DNA of 64,000 bases. It comes from CAYZJR01 sp964503045 (GTDB taxonomy: Bacteria > Cyanobacteriota > Vampirovibrionia > Obscuribacterales > Obscuribacteraceae). The position numbers were made by a program, and so were the translations under genes. Below, piece after piece: positions 1-8,094 of the stretch (positions within the stretch are counted from its first letter, which is position 1; the number at the start of each line of letters is the position of its first letter). Location of the stretch: contig CAZCZI010000013.1 in NCBI GenBank assembly GCA_964503045.1, positions 76,439 through 140,438 on the forward strand. The letters are read 5' to 3'. The notes below the pieces were generated by a model. It ran no database searches. It had not been told where the DNA came from and worked only from the letters and a program-made list of their open reading frames with translations.

Positions 1-331
1 CACACAATAAGAGGACTTGCGGTGCGCTTTGATTGTTCATGAGTGGTCTCGAACTGGTGTTCTATATCAATTGGTCCCGGGTCAACTAGCGATCGAAGAC
101 GGTCATCGCTGATTACAAGCAAAGTGCACAGAAAGCCAAAAAGGAACACTAACGCGAACACAATAAGAGTTCTTTTTGCGAGTGCGCCTTTGTGTTGTTT
201 GGTACTAGCGTTCACGGAGTTTTGGAGAATTAGATAGAAAGTGGCAGCTTTATGGCTTCAAGAACGATAGATCATATCGGACTTGGTTTTGGTTTTGTCG
301 AATATATGATATAGTAGGCAATTCGAAAAAA
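1..331. other. stretch without a recognisable gene
   Basis: No reading frame here has a ribosome binding site together with protein-like composition. A short phrase (ACACAATAAGAG) appears near both positions 3 and 158, but nothing else stands out. It lies beyond the terminator of the ParB-like gene and may be the flank of a gene outside the window. Confidence 0.4.
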
Positions 332-397
332 CGAAAAAGCCAGGACTTGTCCAGGCAAACCTTATTCAGGAAGCTGGATAAGACACAGGCTTTTTCG
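332..397 (-). terminator. hairpin with A/T-flanked stem downstream of the ParB-like gene
   Basis: The outer stem pairs CGAAAAAGCC (332-341) with GGCTTTTTCG (388-397), and smaller inner stems lie between. It starts 7 bases after the stop of the minus-strand gene at 405-704. Read on the minus strand the descending arm ends in a T-rich run, as in an intrinsic terminator, although the loop is unusually large. Confidence 0.5.
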
Positions 398-404
398 AGG
401 TTAC

Positions 405-704
405 TTAGCTGCCGACGACCATGGCTTCGATGAAGCCTGAGCCGGCGAGTTTAGCCGCAATCACGCGATGGCGGCCGTCTTCAACGTTGTAACCGCCTCC
501 GCAGCGCGGACGCAGCACAACACGAACAATCTCGCATCCGTCTTCGATGTCCTGGCGCATTTCCTCAATCTGAGCGCGATCGCGCTTCAGGAGGTTATCC
601 CAGGTGTTATCGGAGATGTAAATCTCGGAAAGAGGAACGAAGATAGTATCGTCCGCCGCTTCTTCGTGATAGCGACGGTGCTTATGAGAGTAGGACTTGC
701 CCAT
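405..704 (-). CDS. small stand-alone ParB-like N-terminal (ParB/Srx fold) protein
   Basis: This is a 99-residue protein. Residues 60-90 contain the ParB-type signature: a strand (VRVVLRPR) followed by DGRHRVIAAKLAG (75-87), which resembles box II of ParB/sulfiredoxin-fold proteins that bind or hydrolyse CTP. Chromosomal ParB proteins are about 300 residues with a helix-turn-helix and dimer domain; neither is present, so this is not a segregation ParB. The start at 704 is chosen because GGAGG lies 4 bases upstream; an earlier in-frame ATG at 737 has no such site. It stands alone with its own terminator. Alternatives are a small regulator or nuclease-like domain; the fold assignment is moderately sure and the function unknown. 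Confidence 0.6.
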   Translation of the reverse strand: MGKSYSHKHRRYHEEAADDTIFVPLSEIYISDNTWDNLLKRDRAQIEEMRQDIEDGCEIVRVVLRPRCGGGYNVEDGRHRVIAAKLAGSGFIEAMVVGS

Positions 705-884
705 GACGCCTCCTTTTAGGAGAGGCATCTGGCGCAAGTGAGACGACAGGCTTACCCCGCGTGTGCGGAGTCAAACTATCCCGTCCGTCTATGTATGCAC
801 CAGAGCCCCTACCTAAGGTTTGCTGTCATGTGCAGTCCTCCTTTGTTGTGGTTGAAGCGCATTTTGTTCTCCGCTAAAAAGAAC

Positions 885-917
885 AAAAAGGGAGCCAGAC
901 CCCGTGGCCTGACTCCC
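885..917 (-). terminator. intrinsic terminator of the S41 protease/MoxR-module operon
   Basis: The stem pairs GGGAG-CAG (890-898 region) with CTGACTCCC (909-917). On the minus strand it is followed directly by TTTTT (886-890). It lies about 50 bases after the stop of the S41 protease gene, which makes it the natural end of the whole minus-strand transcript. Confidence 0.8.
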
Positions 918-967
918 CTTCTGTATAGAACCGACTTATCGGTATTCGTTACCGACGGCGGGAGTGT

Positions 968-2530
968 TTACCGGTGTCGGTTCTTGTCGCGCTCGCGCTG
1001 CAGCTTGTAGTGCACCGCGAACAGGACGCAAACCAAGAACACCAGAGCCACACCCAGACCGATGACGATGGGCGAGCTTTCCAAGTCTCCTTCTCCTTCC
1101 GAGGCGGCAGCGCTCGAGCTGGGAGTGAGCTTTGAAGCCTTCTCCATCACATCTTTCACGCCGCTAGCCATCTGCACGTCGATTGCCGAGCCGGCCGGGC
1201 GCTCCACGACAACGTTAGGCGAGATGCCCTTGTTGGCGAGGTTGTAACCCGAAGGCGTTACGTAATCGAGCGTAGTGATCAGCAAAACACCACCAGTGGG
1301 CAAACGTCCGGTGTTGTAACCGACGCCCTTGCCGTAGGTGGTGGTACCGATAATGGTGGCGCGACCGTTGTCTTTCAATGCGCCCGTCACAATCTCTGCC
1401 GAGCTGGCCGTGCTGCCGTCAACGAGGACGGTCAGAGGCACAGTGTACAGAGTGTTGATCAATGCGACGGCATCAGCGGGAGCGCCGCTGAAGTCGTGTG
1501 CCTGAGGCGGAATCACATCGAAGGTCGTGTGGGTCACCATGCGGCCATCACGAGTCGTGGTGGTCACGACTGTTCCCTTCTGGATGAAGAGAGAGGCCAC
1601 CTCAAGAGCCAGCTGGAACTGACCACCCGGGTTGCCCCGAAGGTCGAGAACCAGACCCTTGAGTCCACCGGACTTCTTCTGAAGGTCGGCGATGTGACCG
1701 ACAAACTCGGCGATCACGTCTTCCGATTCGAAGCTGGGCAGACGCACGTAGCCGATGTCGCCAGGCAGGAGTTTGGACTCCACCTTCGCATCGGCAATGG
1801 GAGCGAACTTGAGCGTGAGCTTCAGTTCGGTGCCTTTGTGCTCGTATACGACTTCGACGTCGGTCTGAGCCTTGCCCAAAGTCAGTGCTTCCACTTCCTT
1901 CTGAGTAAGACCCTTCAAGTCCTTGCCACCGATAGACTTGACCACGTCGCCTTCTCGGAGATCCGAGCCTCGTGCGGCAGAGCCGTAAACGAGGAAGTCG
2001 ACGCGGTAGCTGCCGTCTGCCTGCGCCTTGAGCGACATGCCCAGAGGCGCGTTACCGGCCTTCAGGTTAGCTTGCGCTGCCTGAATTTCGGTGGTGGAGA
2101 CGTACTTGGTCCAGGGGTCGTTGAGACTCGAGAGCATCTCTTGGATGGCGGTCTCGAGTTCGGGGACGGTGGTCAGCTTGCCCTGGTACTTGTTGCGCCA
2201 CGAGGCCCAGTTCTTGAGGGAACCGGGGTCGTGGTAAGACTGCGCCACCTGTTGCCAGACGCGGTCGTAGACACGCTCGAGCTGGGCGGGAGTCGGCTGG
2301 GCCGGAGCAGCATGCTGTTGCATGAACTGCTTCAGCATCTCCAGCGGGATGATGAACGGCTCGCCAGGCTTGGCGGGCAGTGTGTCAGGCTGGGCCTGAG
2401 GTTGCTGTTGCGGCTGAACGGCAGGTGCGGGACCCGGTTGGGGTGTAGCATCCTGTGCGTACGCGGGGGCTAGACCCAACGACAACACAGCTGCGGCCAG
2501 CAAGCTCACAAGCAAGGTTTTGAAAGTCAT
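968..2530 (-). CDS. exported S41 (C-terminal processing) protease with PDZ domain and C-terminal membrane anchor
   Basis: This serine protease of the CtpA/Tsp family has 520 residues. Residues 1-25 are a signal peptide (cleavage after AYA). A Pro/Gln-rich linker follows, then a helical CtpA-type N-domain (75-150), a PDZ domain (about 160-225) and the S41 catalytic domain. The catalytic pair is Ser376 in TASSAEI and Lys401 in TYGKG; DLRGNPGG (296-303) is the family substrate-cradle motif. A hydrophobic segment at 486-508 followed by basic residues predicts a C-terminal anchor, unusual for CtpA-like enzymes. The ATG at 2530 is preceded by GGAGG, whereas the longer frame to 2599 lacks a signal peptide at its N-terminus. 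As the last gene of the MoxR/vWA operon it may process module members or their clients. Confidence 0.9.
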   Translation of the reverse strand: MTFKTLLVSLLAAAVLSLGLAPAYAQDATPQPGPAPAVQPQQQPQAQPDTLPAKPGEPFIIPLEMLKQFMQQHAAPAQPTPAQLERVYDRVWQQVAQSYHDPGSLKNWASWRNKYQGKLTTVPELETAIQEMLSSLNDPWTKYVSTTEIQAAQANLKAGNAPLGMSLKAQADGSYRVDFLVYGSAARGSDLREGDVVKSIGGKDLKGLTQKEVEALTLGKAQTDVEVVYEHKGTELKLTLKFAPIADAKVESKLLPGDIGYVRLPSFESEDVIAEFVGHIADLQKKSGGLKGLVLDLRGNPGGQFQLALEVASLFIQKGTVVTTTTRDGRMVTHTTFDVIPPQAHDFSGAPADAVALINTLYTVPLTVLVDGSTASSAEIVTGALKDNGRATIIGTTTYGKGVGYNTGRLPTGGVLLITTLDYVTPSGYNLANKGISPNVVVERPAGSAIDVQMASGVKDVMEKASKLTPSSSAAASEGEGDLESSPIVIGLGVALVFLVCVLFAVHYKLQRERDKNRHR

Positions 2531-2613
2531 TGGAATGCCTCCAAGTAGGAGTGGCGGTCGCACTGCGACCGTTGAAATAGCAAAGAAGCGGCTACTCACC
2601 GCTTCTCCAAAAT

Positions 2614-2659
2614 GCAGCCGCGAAAAGGGCTGCCGCTCGCCTCTTGCGATTTGAGCGGC
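2614..2659 (-). other. two adjoining intercistronic hairpins
   Basis: GCAGCC/GGCTGC (2614-2633) and GCCGCTC/GAGCGGC (2632-2659) form two back-to-back stems between the stop of the MxaA-like gene and the S41 protease start. There is no T-run, so an mRNA-stability or processing element is more likely than a terminator. Confidence 0.5.
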
Positions 2660-2682
2660 AGCTTACTTCTCGCTTGCTGTGC

Positions 2683-4083
2683 TTACTTGCGATCCCAGGG
2701 CTTCGGCACGATCTTGGTGAACTCGTCCACCAGCTGCCGATTGTCGTCATCGTTCAGAGCCGTCTTCGAGTAGATGGCGCGGTCGCACTTGGACAGCGCA
2801 CTATCGATGGTGGCGATCTGAGCATGAGCCTTGAGACGCTCCCTCACTTCGGCCAGAGTGGCCGGCTCGACGCCGAGGTACACGCGGAGCGCCGAAGCGA
2901 TCAGCTTGTACACACGCTCGCTGTAGCCGTTGGCCTTCACCTCTGCCATCGCCTTGTCGAAGATCCTCCAGGCCTGTTCATTGGCCGGAATCACCCGACG
3001 CGGGCGCACGCGGTTGATCCACTTCACGAGAACCAGCCCCGGCCACAGAAGCACGAGGAAGAACCCGCACACGAGCAGCGGAACCGTGAGCCAGGGCGAG
3101 GGGCCAGGCTTGGCTTCGAGGTCGCCCTCGAGCAGCTCGTCGCCGTTGTCGGCGGTGTTGGAAGTGGTGATGACGAAGTCAGGCGTGGTCAGGCGCTTCC
3201 AGTTCGGCGTCTTGCCGTCCGGAGCCATTTCAGTGGCGTAGCGCAAGTCCAGGTTGAAAACAATCGGGGCGTGCTGCACGTAGTGCGCAGTGAAACCCTG
3301 GAGCTTCAGGTCGATCCTGTACAGGACCTTGCCTTCCTTCGTTTGACGTGCAATAACCGTCGGCGGCTCAGCCAGAATGAAGTCAGAGCCGTCGAAACCC
3401 AGGACTCCCTGGGCAAGGGACGTGAAGTCGATTTTGACGTCCGGGTCGGTGAGAATGAGGATGGAGACCGGAATCTTGTCACCGATGCGGTGCCCGAAGT
3501 GACGCTGGGAGTCTTTGCCTCCCTTGAGGTCAGTCGGTGGCACACCGACAACGATCTGAATCTTTCCACCTTCACAGCTCTTCTCGACCGGATTGGCAGG
3601 CTTCGGTTCCTTCTGAGGCTGGGGCTCTTCGCCACCTTCCTCTTCTCCGTAGGGATAGCCGCCGAAAGCCTGAGCCGTCGCTGAGCCACCACTCGCGGTG
3701 TTGGACACCGGGCTGCAGGGGTCAACCTGCGGGACCGCCTGCGGTGACGCCGGTGCAGCTGGCGCAGCCTGGGGCTGCGGAGCCGCTTGTGGCGCCGGCG
3801 CAGTGGTCACTGGAGCCGGGTTCGTTGTCGGCTGGACAGCCGGCGTAGCCGGTGTGGGAGCCGGAGCCTGATTGCTCGGCGCCACCTGACCCTGCACTTG
3901 TTTTGCAAGCGAGTGGTTGGGATCGTCAACCAATACGTCAGTCTGCACCTTGTGTGCTTTGTCGTACTGGTTGGCTAGCGAAAACCGCGAATCGTCGACC
4001 GTCCGCACGTTCTGCTGCGCGAAGGCAGACCCTGCAAACAGCAGGGCCGCCAGCGCAGTCAGGAGTACATGCTTTTTGGACAT
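2683..4083 (-). CDS. exported membrane-anchored protein, MxaA/BatD-like position in a MoxR module
   Basis: This 466-residue protein has a signal peptide (1-22, cleavage after AFA) and a long Pro/Ala/Gln-rich linker (about 60-130). An extracytoplasmic beta-rich region follows, with one transmembrane segment at about 331-353 and a cytoplasmic tail of about 110 residues. It directly follows the DUF58 gene by 19 bases. In methylotroph mxa clusters the gene after mxaS is mxaA, a protein with the same signal-ectodomain-TM-tail layout, so I assign the equivalent role by position and topology, not by sequence motif. AGGAG before 4083 fixes the start; the longer frame to 4347 runs back through the upstream gene in another frame. 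Confidence 0.65.
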   Translation of the reverse strand: MSKKHVLLTALAALLFAGSAFAQQNVRTVDDSRFSLANQYDKAHKVQTDVLVDDPNHSLAKQVQGQVAPSNQAPAPTPATPAVQPTTNPAPVTTAPAPQAAPQPQAAPAAPASPQAVPQVDPCSPVSNTASGGSATAQAFGGYPYGEEEGGEEPQPQKEPKPANPVEKSCEGGKIQIVVGVPPTDLKGGKDSQRHFGHRIGDKIPVSILILTDPDVKIDFTSLAQGVLGFDGSDFILAEPPTVIARQTKEGKVLYRIDLKLQGFTAHYVQHAPIVFNLDLRYATEMAPDGKTPNWKRLTTPDFVITTSNTADNGDELLEGDLEAKPGPSPWLTVPLLVCGFFLVLLWPGLVLVKWINRVRPRRVIPANEQAWRIFDKAMAEVKANGYSERVYKLIASALRVYLGVEPATLAEVRERLKAHAQIATIDSALSKCDRAIYSKTALNDDDNRQLVDEFTKIVPKPWDRK

Positions 4084-4102
4084 GGTAATTCTCCTATGTG
4101 CG

Positions 4103-5053
4103 TTAACGCCGGTGTCCGCCGAAGAGGCGCATGAGCTTGGGATGAGCCGCGGCTCCTTCCTCTGTGCTGAACACCGACCAGTCACAGTGGGCCTTTTTGA
4201 ACAAGGCGAGGAGTGCGGAGTTGTGCCGCTGGAAGTTCTCTTGGAACTTCTGGCGGGTTGAACGCGACAACCAGATGGTGCGGCGTGTTCCGGTGCGCAT
4301 GTCCTGAAGGGTGTAGAACCCCCAGCCAGCCGGCAGCTCACGTTCACGCCTGTCCTGGATGACCAGGCAGACGATATCGTGGATGGTGCCAGCCCGACGC
4401 AGCGCCTTCTTGTCCTCTTCCGAGAGGTCGAAGAAGTCGGAGAGCACGAAGACCAGTGAGCGCGAAGACGGCAGCCGAGACAGGGCCTTCACCAGACCGC
4501 TGACAGGCTTTTCGGCCTTGGTTGCCTTTTTGCCTTTGGCACGCTCTTCGGGTGCGTTGCACTCGAGAGTCGCTGCCAGGGCGGGAACGAGGTTCATCTT
4601 CGCGGACTTGGACGGGTAGTACTTCTCGACTCGATCTTCGGAGTAAGCGACGAAGCCGACTTTGTCGTTCGTCTCTTCTGCCGACTTGATGATCGAGGCA
4701 ATCAGCTCGGCCGCGAGCACACGCTTGGTGGTGCGGTGCGTGCCGAAGTCCATCGTCGTCTTGGTGTCGACCAGTACAAAGAACTTGGTATCGCGCGGAT
4801 CGTAGAATTGGACGGTGAGAATTTCCTGCCCACCGGTCTGAGCGGTAGCCGCCCAGTCGATGTCGCGAGGGTCATCACCCGGCTCGTAGGTGAGTCGAGC
4901 CGCCAAGTCGTATCCGTTCGATCCACGGGACCGGCTCTTGCGAGAGCCGGCGCCACCGTACGCGCTGGCGGTGGTACGCCAGTTGATCGGAATTTCGCAG
5001 GACACAGCCTTGCGAAGAATTCCGCGGATCGCGTCCTTCGTTTCCTGTTTCAT
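4103..5053 (-). CDS. DUF58 family protein (MxaS-like) with degenerate vWA metal site
   Basis: This 316-residue protein belongs to the DUF58 family. The hallmark YEPGDDPRDIDW lies at residues 56-67, followed by a vWA-like fold. The vWA metal motif is degenerate: DTKTT (96-100) replaces DxSxS, which is common in this family. DUF58 proteins are regularly encoded beside MoxR ATPases and are thought to present clients to them. It lies about 220 bases downstream of the MoxR gene and 19 bases upstream of the MxaA-like gene. AGGAG precedes the ATG at 5053. Confidence 0.88.
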   Translation of the reverse strand: MKQETKDAIRGILRKAVSCEIPINWRTTASAYGGAGSRKSRSRGSNGYDLAARLTYEPGDDPRDIDWAATAQTGGQEILTVQFYDPRDTKFFVLVDTKTTMDFGTHRTTKRVLAAELIASIIKSAEETNDKVGFVAYSEDRVEKYYPSKSAKMNLVPALAATLECNAPEERAKGKKATKAEKPVSGLVKALSRLPSSRSLVFVLSDFFDLSEEDKKALRRAGTIHDIVCLVIQDRRERELPAGWGFYTLQDMRTGTRRTIWLSRSTRQKFQENFQRHNSALLALFKKAHCDWSVFSTEEGAAAHPKLMRLFGGHRR

Positions 5054-5271
5054 GGATGTTTTCTCCTAATAACAAGACTGAAAGTAGATACGAGGCGGAG
5101 GCAAGCTTCTGGTTTGTGCGGCATGTGCGCCGAACCGGGGGTTTTGGACGACTCACCAGCAACGGCCATCTACGAATCGCGATGATTCGCAGCCGGACAT
5201 TGAATGCTGAGTCCTCCTAGCCACCCGGCTCGGCGCAAACCTACGACATACGTCGTCATGCTCGCAGCCAG

Positions 5272-6288
5272 TTACTTGCTCTTGCGCTCGATCACAGGCA
5301 CCTGAGCCAGAACCGCCTGGATGAACTTGTCGGTCGTGAAACCGTCGAGCGCCGCATCCTGCGTGAGGATGATGCGGTGACGGCACACGTCGCGGAACAC
5401 CGACTTCACGTCGTCGGGCGTGATGTGGTCACGACCGTCGAGGAAGGCGAGCGCAGCCGCGGTGCGCAAGGTCCAGATGATGCAGCGCGGAGAAGCGCCG
5501 AAGGCGACCTTCTCCGAGAAGGTCTCGCCGTCCTTGTCCTTGATGTTCTTGAAGGCCGGATCGGACGGACGAGTGGCGCGGACGAGGTCGACGATGTACT
5601 CGACCAATGCGTCCTTCGCACCCTGATCCGCGATCGTCAGAACCTTCTCGCGCATCGCCAGGATGTCGACGGTGGAGAGCACCTTCTCGATGATCCGCTG
5701 TGCGTCACGGCCGTGAACCTTGGTGTTCTTGGCGACGTTGATTTCGTCGTTGCGAGACACGTAGTCCATGACCAGCTTGAAGCAGAAGCGGTCCAACATG
5801 GCTTCCGGAAGCGGGAAGGTACCTTCCTGCTCCACCGGGTTCATGGTGGCGAGAACGAGGAACGGGTCCTCCAGGTCGTAGCGCACACCACCGATGGTGA
5901 CGTAGCGCTCCTGCATGGCCTGGAGCATGGCGGAGAGGGTCTTCGGGGTCGTACGGTTGACCTCGTCGGCCAGAAGCAGGTTGGTGCCGATCATCGGGCC
6001 GGTCTGAGTTTCGAACTCGCCGGTCTTCTGGTTGAAGATCTGGACGCCGATGATGTCGGTCGGCTTGAGGTCAGGGGTCATCTGGATGCGGTTCTGGCGG
6101 GCGCCCTCGATCGCCGCCTGCAGCGTGCTGATGAGGGTCGTCTTCGCCAAACCGGGCATGGACTCCAGAAGAACGTGGCCGTCAGCCAAGAGCGCCAGGA
6201 TGATCTGACGCTTGATGTGCGAGTAACCGATCACGACCTTGTCCAATTCGGCGGACAGGAGGTTGATCTTCTCGATCTTGGTGTTCAT
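5272..6288 (-). CDS. moxR: MoxR family AAA+ ATPase
   Basis: This 338-residue AAA+ ATPase is the usual MoxR length. Walker A is SMPGLAKTT (43-51), with the MoxR-specific GLAKT. Walker B is LLLADEVN (104-111), followed by the family-typical LSAMLQAMQE. The sensor region (NPVEQEGTFPLPEAMLDRF) is also typical. MoxR ATPases act as chaperones that mature or insert metal cofactors and assemble complexes together with vWA partners. AAGGAG before the ATG fixes the start. Three vWA or vWA-like genes flank it. No methanol dehydrogenase genes are visible, so the client is unknown. Confidence 0.93.
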   Translation of the reverse strand: MNTKIEKINLLSAELDKVVIGYSHIKRQIILALLADGHVLLESMPGLAKTTLISTLQAAIEGARQNRIQMTPDLKPTDIIGVQIFNQKTGEFETQTGPMIGTNLLLADEVNRTTPKTLSAMLQAMQERYVTIGGVRYDLEDPFLVLATMNPVEQEGTFPLPEAMLDRFCFKLVMDYVSRNDEINVAKNTKVHGRDAQRIIEKVLSTVDILAMREKVLTIADQGAKDALVEYIVDLVRATRPSDPAFKNIKDKDGETFSEKVAFGASPRCIIWTLRTAAALAFLDGRDHITPDDVKSVFRDVCRHRIILTQDAALDGFTTDKFIQAVLAQVPVIERKSK

Positions 6289-6337
6289 GATTTAGCTCCT
6301 TTTGAGCAAAACTGAAAGTTGAGGTTTCGTTTGCAAC

Positions 6338-6385
6338 GGACAGCCGGCGCGCGCCCGAAATTGGGTTCGCGCTGCCTGACTGTCC
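6338..6385 (-). other. intercistronic hairpin upstream of moxR
   Basis: GGACAG (6338-6343) pairs with CTGTCC (6380-6385), with further G/C-rich pairing (GCGCG/CGCGC) inside. It fills the 115-base gap between the vWA gene at 6404-7477 and moxR and lacks a T-run. A role in differential expression or mRNA stability within the operon is inferred. Confidence 0.45.
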
Positions 6386-6403
6386 TGACGAGTCGCAAAA
6401 GAC

Positions 6404-7477
6404 TTAAATGAGATCCTTGCGGGGCGCGAGCCCACGCAGGAACAAAAACCCGAGCAGAAGCACGGCGCCTCCTACGAAGTAGAAGTACACGTGATTCTCT
6501 CGCTTCTCGGCGCGCGTTCCGCCGAGAGTGGAAGCCCACTGAACGTTGAGCTTGCCGGTGCCCTCCAACTTGACGTAGGTGCCGCCGGTCTGGGTAGCCA
6601 GAGCCATGAGCGGAGCCTCGTCGAGCGCGGTCGTCTGCACCTGGCCATCCTTTTGCAGGTAGCCAGTGAGTTGACCGTCGCGGCTGTAGAGCGGAACCGG
6701 GCTGGGAGTGGTAGCGCCGACACCGATGACGATGAACTTGACGTTCAGTTCGCGCATCTCTTCGAGAACCTTCGTGAGATTCTCGTTGTCGCCGTCGAAT
6801 CCGCCGTCGGAGAACAGAAGAATGACGCGCTGCTTGTCCGTAGCCTTTTCAGCTTTGAACATGCCAAGCGCCATCTTCAGCCCTTCGGCGTAGTCCGAAC
6901 CGCCACCAGGGGCGGAGCCAATGGCCATCCAGTTTTCCATGACCCAGCGAAGCGACGTGAAGTCGTCCGTGAGCGGAGCCTGGTTAAAACCATTGCCGGA
7001 GTAGTTGACGATGCCGACGCGGTTGCCCTGAACAGCAGGCATCACTTGCTTGGAGATGACCAGCTTGGCCATATCCAGCTTGGTGCCGTACGGTCCGGGT
7101 ACCATCGTCGGGTCCACACCGTTTTTCGGTGGCATGACAGGGCGGTAGTCTTCCGCCGCCATGCTCTTGGACACGTCAACAACTGCGATTACTTCCAGCG
7201 TGCCCGCCTTGACGTTGGTGGGGGCGGCAGGGGTGACTGGACCAGCGGCTGCCACCGTGAGCAGTGTCACGACAGCGAGCCAGCCGGCCAGCACCAAGCC
7301 TTCAGCAGCCAATCGAAGCGGTTTTGTGAACCGCCCGATCAGCTGCTCTTCACCGTAGGCCTTGCGCGCCTTGACGCGCAGTTTGTAGCCTGTGTACCAG
7401 AGCGCGATGACAGCCGGGATGAGCACGACGAGCGCACCCAGAAACTCCGGCCTCAGAAGGTGAATGCCGTTGAACAT
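6404..7477 (-). CDS. membrane-anchored vWA domain protein (BatB/MxaC-like)
   Basis: This 357-residue protein has two N-terminal hydrophobic segments (about 12-30 and 58-80). A vWA domain follows, with the metal-binding motif DVSKS at 101-105, then a C-terminal transmembrane segment near 329-350. This topology and an intact MIDAS are typical of BatA/BatB and MxaC/MxaL proteins working with MoxR ATPases. Its start at 7477 has AAGGAGG upstream and lies 15 bases after the TPR gene. One vWA domain is predicted to face the periplasm between the membrane segments. Confidence 0.88.
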   Translation of the reverse strand: MFNGIHLLRPEFLGALVVLIPAVIALWYTGYKLRVKARKAYGEEQLIGRFTKPLRLAAEGLVLAGWLAVVTLLTVAAAGPVTPAAPTNVKAGTLEVIAVVDVSKSMAAEDYRPVMPPKNGVDPTMVPGPYGTKLDMAKLVISKQVMPAVQGNRVGIVNYSGNGFNQAPLTDDFTSLRWVMENWMAIGSAPGGGSDYAEGLKMALGMFKAEKATDKQRVILLFSDGGFDGDNENLTKVLEEMRELNVKFIVIGVGATTPSPVPLYSRDGQLTGYLQKDGQVQTTALDEAPLMALATQTGGTYVKLEGTGKLNVQWASTLGGTRAEKRENHVYFYFVGGAVLLLGFLFLRGLAPRKDLI

Positions 7478-7492
7478 GTATTCATCCTCCTT

Positions 7493-8074
7493 TTACATCT
7501 TGTCCCGGTCGCCCTTACCCGGCTGATTGCCAGGCTGGTCTCCGGGAACTTGTTTGTTGCCCTGGCCGGGCTTGTTGCCCTTGCCGTCGCCCTTACCCTG
7601 GCCCTGACCCAGTTGTGGGTTGTTCTTGTAGAGAAGCTCCAGGTCGTACTTGACGATCATGGCCTCTTCCCGCAGCCGCTCGGCGTCTTCGAGGCTTACG
7701 CCGCGATAGCCGTTGCCGGGGTTGAGTTTGAGCGACTCCTTGAACGCCTCCACGGCGGGCTCGCCCTGCCGCATACGCAGCAGAGACTTGGCCTTGTGGA
7801 AGTTAGCCAGTGCAGCCAACTCCGAGTTGGCGTGGGGATACACGAAGCGAGTGACCCAATCGGCTCGGGTCTGCTGCTTGTAGGCAGCGATTGATTGATC
7901 GAACAGCTTGACTGCGGTCTGAACGTCGCCCGTCTGATACGCAGCGACACCCTGGTTGTAGTACTCAACCTGGGCACTGCGCCATGTGGCGAGCTGATAA
8001 CCGTAGTTAAGCGAGAGGCAGCCGGCGACGAGTGCCGCCAGCAGCCAGAGGTAGCTCTTCTTGAAGAAGCGCAT
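7493..8074 (-). CDS. membrane-anchored TPR-like protein (BatC/MxaK-like)
   Basis: This 193-residue protein has an N-terminal signal anchor (about 8-25), then TPR-like helices (VEYYNQGVAAYQTGDVQTAVKLF, residues about 36-58, is a clear TPR unit) and a Gly/Gln/Lys/Pro-rich low-complexity tail. Small TPR proteins sit between two vWA genes in both bat and mxa clusters, and this one has exactly that place, with gaps of 15-20 bases on both sides. Its likely job is scaffolding between the vWA partners. AGGAGG precedes the ATG. Confidence 0.8.
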   Translation of the reverse strand: MRFFKKSYLWLLAALVAGCLSLNYGYQLATWRSAQVEYYNQGVAAYQTGDVQTAVKLFDQSIAAYKQQTRADWVTRFVYPHANSELAALANFHKAKSLLRMRQGEPAVEAFKESLKLNPGNGYRGVSLEDAERLREEAMIVKYDLELLYKNNPQLGQGQGKGDGKGNKPGQGNKQVPGDQPGNQPGKGDRDKM

Positions 8075-8094
8075 GGTTTAGTCCTCCTACTGAA

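Noticed and set aside
1496..2473. 325-codon plus-strand frame opposite the S41 protease
   Set aside because: It is a shadow of the protease gene, without a start signal.
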